A stretch of DNA of 64,000 bases from Polynucleobacter sp. HIN11 (GTDB lineage: Bacteria > Pseudomonadota > Gammaproteobacteria > Burkholderiales > Burkholderiaceae). Made by a program: the position numbers and the translations under genes. This document shows positions 61,640 through 64,000 of this stretch, one piece after another (position 1 is the stretch's first letter; every line of letters starts with the position of its first letter). The stretch is taken from assembly GCF_030297675.1 (NCBI RefSeq), contig NZ_AP028142.1, positions 310,001 through 374,000 of the forward strand, written 5' to 3'. Under the pieces are notes generated by a model that was not told the origin of the DNA, did not search any database, and saw only the letters and a program-made list of their open reading frames with translations.

Positions 61640-63655
61640 TTAGGCGCTAGCTTTGGGTTTGGCCTTAAAGTACTTAAAGAACTGCAGAACGAGTACTAAA
61701 CCAAATCCAGCAAAACCAATCATATCGGCGGTTGGTGAGGTGTAGGCCAACGCGACTCCAGAGACAACCATCAGGGTACGCTCTAAGATATTTGTCTTCT
61801 CAATAAACCAACCTTGCAGACCGCCAGCCAGCGCCACAATTCCGACAATGGCGGTTAGCGTAGACCAAACAATTTCCATCCAATTTGCCTGAGCCAAAGC
61901 AGTTGTAGAGCCCATTAGCAAGAGGCTAACCCCAGATTTATCGAGTACGAACATAAACGGCACCAAAATCGCAGGCGCCACGTATTTCCAGCTTTGTAAA
62001 GTTGTTTTATATGGATTGCCTTTACAAATCGCTGCGGCTGCAAAGGGCGATAGGGCGGTTGGCGGTGAAACCTCTGATAACACTGCATAGTAAAAAATAA
62101 ACATATGCGCTGCAAATGCTGGTACGCCCAGATTAATCAGAGCGGGTGCCGCAATCACAGCGCAAATAATGTACGAAGCGGTGACTGGAACCGCAAGTCC
62201 CACAATCCAAACAATCAATGCGGTGAAAATTGCGGTGAGTAATAAAGAGCCGCCCGCGTACTGAATCACAATCGAGCTGAACTTCAGGCCCAAACCAGTC
62301 AATACCACGGTGCCCACAATCAGACCAGCACCAGCGCAGGTTGCTGCAATGGCTAAAACACTGGTTGAGCCAGAGGCTAGAGCCTTCGTTAAATTGGATT
62401 CATAAAGTCCTTTGAGGATGGGTTGCTTCCCCGTAAACCACTCGTAGGGGATGATGGCAGTGTCTCTGCGCAGCATGCTGGTCAAGGCAGAAATAATCGT
62501 TGCCCATAGTACGGACATTACGGGTGTAAAGCCCATGGCCATAAATAGAACAATCGATATTAATGAGAAGAAATGGAACCAGTATTTTTTACTCAACGAC
62601 CAGGCACTCTCGACCGCCTCAAAATGCATTGCTTTCATGCCGTATTTGCGAACATCAATCTCCACCATCGTGAAAAGTCCGAGATAGAACAAAATCGTTG
62701 GAATAATCGACATCAATAAGACGTCTAAATAGGAGATCTTCAGAAAGTCGGCAATCAGGAATGCTGCTGCACCCAGAACAGGCGGCGAGATAATTGCTCC
62801 CAATCCACCAGCAGCTAAAAGTCCTCCCGCAGCATTCTTCTCATACCCCACTTTGTTGAGCATGGGTGCCGCTACCGAGCCAACGGTGACAGTAGTCGCT
62901 ACACCAGAGCCAGAGGGGCCGCCCAGTAAGAATGACGATAAAACAATGGTGCGTCCTACACCAGATGATTTGCCACCCATGGCAGCAAACGAGAAGTCGA
63001 TAAAGAACTTACCGGCACCCGTAAATTGCAAGAATGCCCCAAAGATCGTAAATAGAATAATCAGTGTGGCTGATACATCAACTGCAGTTCCATAGATACC
63101 CTCTAGGGTCATGTACATAAAACCAACCAAACGGTCTATTGAGTAGCCTTTATGGGTCCAGGGGGCTGGAAGTAAGTCTCCAAAGAGCGCATAGAGTAAA
63201 AATAGCACCGTCACTGTAACCAAAATCATTCCATTCGTTCGGCGCACAGCCTCGAGGATCAGTAAGACGAGGGCTGAACCAAAAAGTACATCGGTTGGGT
63301 TGGGTGCAGTATTGCGATCACCAAAGTCATCGCCGCCCGAGATGGCGTAATAAGCGATGGCGATAGAAGCAAGTGCAAAAAGGATGTCCCACCACATCAG
63401 CCGATTTTTATAACGCGCCATGAGAGGGAAACTCAAGAACACTAAGAAGAGAACAAAGCCGACGTGAACAGTCCGCAATACTTGAGTTGGAACAATCGAA
63501 TACGCTGCGTACAAATGAAATAGTGACATCCCAACTGCCACGAGGGTTAAAAAGATCGCGAAGATCCCTTTGTAATTATTGGAGTCACCCTCTTCTTGTT
63601 TGATGAGCGCGTCTAATTTTTCTTGGGTTGCGCTATCGATTGCACTTTCGCTCAT
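61640..63655 (-). CDS. TRAP transporter permease, fused small and large subunits (TAXI type)
   Basis: A 671-aa membrane protein with about 16-18 helices, joining the DctQ-like and DctM-like subunits as usual in TAXI systems. Stretches such as GGKSSGVGRTIVLSSFLLGG near 225, PPVLGAAAFLIADFLKISY and SEVSPPTALSPFAAAAICKG are conserved. It takes up an organic acid by sodium or proton coupling. It is preceded on the same strand by the TAXI binding-protein gene. Confidence 0.93.
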   Translation of the reverse strand: MSESAIDSATQEKLDALIKQEEGDSNNYKGIFAIFLTLVAVGMSLFHLYAAYSIVPTQVLRTVHVGFVLFLVFLSFPLMARYKNRLMWWDILFALASIAIAYYAISGGDDFGDRNTAPNPTDVLFGSALVLLILEAVRRTNGMILVTVTVLFLLYALFGDLLPAPWTHKGYSIDRLVGFMYMTLEGIYGTAVDVSATLIILFTIFGAFLQFTGAGKFFIDFSFAAMGGKSSGVGRTIVLSSFLLGGPSGSGVATTVTVGSVAAPMLNKVGYEKNAAGGLLAAGGLGAIISPPVLGAAAFLIADFLKISYLDVLLMSIIPTILFYLGLFTMVEIDVRKYGMKAMHFEAVESAWSLSKKYWFHFFSLISIVLFMAMGFTPVMSVLWATIISALTSMLRRDTAIIPYEWFTGKQPILKGLYESNLTKALASGSTSVLAIAATCAGAGLIVGTVVLTGLGLKFSSIVIQYAGGSLLLTAIFTALIVWIVGLAVPVTASYIICAVIAAPALINLGVPAFAAHMFIFYYAVLSEVSPPTALSPFAAAAICKGNPYKTTLQSWKYVAPAILVPFMFVLDKSGVSLLLMGSTTALAQANWMEIVWSTLTAIVGIVALAGGLQGWFIEKTNILERTLMVVSGVALAYTSPTADMIGFAGFGLVLVLQFFKYFKAKPKASA

Positions 63656-63671
63656 GGTGTTGGTCTCTATT

Positions 63672-63697
63672 AAAAAATGGCCGCATTAGCGGCCATT
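63672..63697 (-). terminator. Intercistronic terminator between TAXI binding protein and permease
   Basis: On the minus strand AATGGCCGC pairs with GCGGCCATT around a 4-nt loop, followed by six T (63677-63672). It would stop part of the transcription after the binding-protein gene and give more binding protein than permease. Confidence 0.75.
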
Positions 63698-63718
63698 AAA
63701 ACAAAACGAAAAAACAGA

Positions 63719-64000
63719 TTAATTGACTTTAATATTTTTCTCTTTGAAGTACTTCAAAGCACCAGGATGAAATGGTACTGGTGTTGAGGCAGCCTTTTGA
63801 CCTTCAGGAGTCACATTGATGTACTCGTAGTGTGAGCGAACTAAGTCGATCTTGTTATCAAATACAGCTTTCACGATGTCGTAAGCTTCTTTTTCAGACA
63901 TCTTTGAGCTGGTGACCAAGATATTAGCAACAGAGATCACGTTATTGTCTTTATCCATGCCCTTGTAGGTGGTCTTTGGAATCACGTCCTTGAAGTAAAG
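63719..64000 (-). CDS. TAXI-family TRAP solute-binding protein, C-terminal part (runs off window)
   Basis: An open frame from the window edge to a stop at 63719. The visible 93 residues end in HPGALKYFKEKNIKVN and contain SANILVTS-like and MSEKEAYDIVKAVFDN stretches, typical of the C-terminal end of TAXI proteins. Next gene on the strand is the TRAP permease. The N-terminus with the signal is outside the window. Confidence 0.88.
   Translation of the reverse strand, partial: LYFKDVIPKTTYKGMDKDNNVISVANILVTSSKMSEKEAYDIVKAVFDNKIDLVRSHYEYINVTPEGQKAASTPVPFHPGALKYFKEKNIKVN

Noticed and set aside
1..64000. CRISPR arrays, insertion sequences, rRNA genes, prophage genes
   Set aside because: No regularly spaced repeats, transposase, rRNA or phage structural genes were seen on either strand.

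Overview
The window looks like a chromosomal segment of a betaproteobacterium of the Burkholderiaceae. Gene content and order suggest Polynucleobacter or a close relative: the neighbourhood uvrD / BPSS1780-type membrane protein / thrB / DUF2782 / polA, the order tsaD / rpsU / yqeY / dnaG / rpoD / tRNA(CAU), a complete ccmABCDEFGHI cluster, and TAXI-type TRAP transporters. This assignment is inferred from recalled gene order and composition, not from a database search. Genes are densely packed, on both strands, and often end to end with overlapping stop codons.

Layout. 1-2.6 kb: the N-terminal part of a large FAD-linked oxidase (minus strand), a HigB/HigA-like toxin-antitoxin pair, and a GlcG-like protein. 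2.8-21.8 kb: information-processing and core genes (RhlE-type helicase, gluQ, dnaE, galU, valS, uvrD, a BPSS1780-type membrane protein, thrB, a DUF2782 protein, polA), then a Tat-exported dienelactone hydrolase and a ZIP metal transporter. 21.8-27.9 kb: a mercaptopyruvate sulfurtransferase with a Rieske oxygenase, then xseB-ispA-dxs (isoprenoid precursors) and folE2. 27.9-34.5 kb: tsaD divergent from the macromolecular-synthesis group rpsU-yqeY-dnaG-rpoD, closed by a CAU tRNA that is probably tRNA-Ile2. 34.5-40.4 kb: an accessory stretch. It holds an exported protein of unknown function bracketed by the tRNA and a 48-nt degenerate copy of the tRNA 3' part, a foreign-looking AAA+ ATPase / serine hydrolase pair, and an AT-rich pair encoding a diheme lipoprotein cytochrome and a fused cytochrome-porin. 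40.5-51.9 kb: transport and metabolism (EamA exporter, FbpABC ferric iron uptake with a Fur-box promoter, SDR dehydrogenase, membrane-anchored TAXI protein, 2-oxoglutarate oxygenase, MFS and SulP transporters, DUF2177 protein, universal stress protein). 52-58.6 kb: the complete System I cytochrome c maturation operon, including a 48-residue CcmD. 58.6-64 kb: an M23 peptidase, a small exported protein, an enolase-superfamily enzyme behind a GntR-like operator, and a TAXI-TRAP transporter running off the window.

How the parts connect. The ccm operon would supply heme attachment for the two c-type cytochromes at 37.9-40.1 kb. That pair has the architecture of an outer-membrane electron-transfer module and lies about 1.3 kb from iron uptake genes. 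The strongest candidates for something undescribed are this cytochrome-porin module, the AAA+/hydrolase cassette next to the tRNA scar, and a set of genes (including valS and uvrD, which share one symmetric -10 box) whose start codons sit 6-9 nt behind a -10 hexamer with no good Shine-Dalgarno, which suggests leaderless transcripts.
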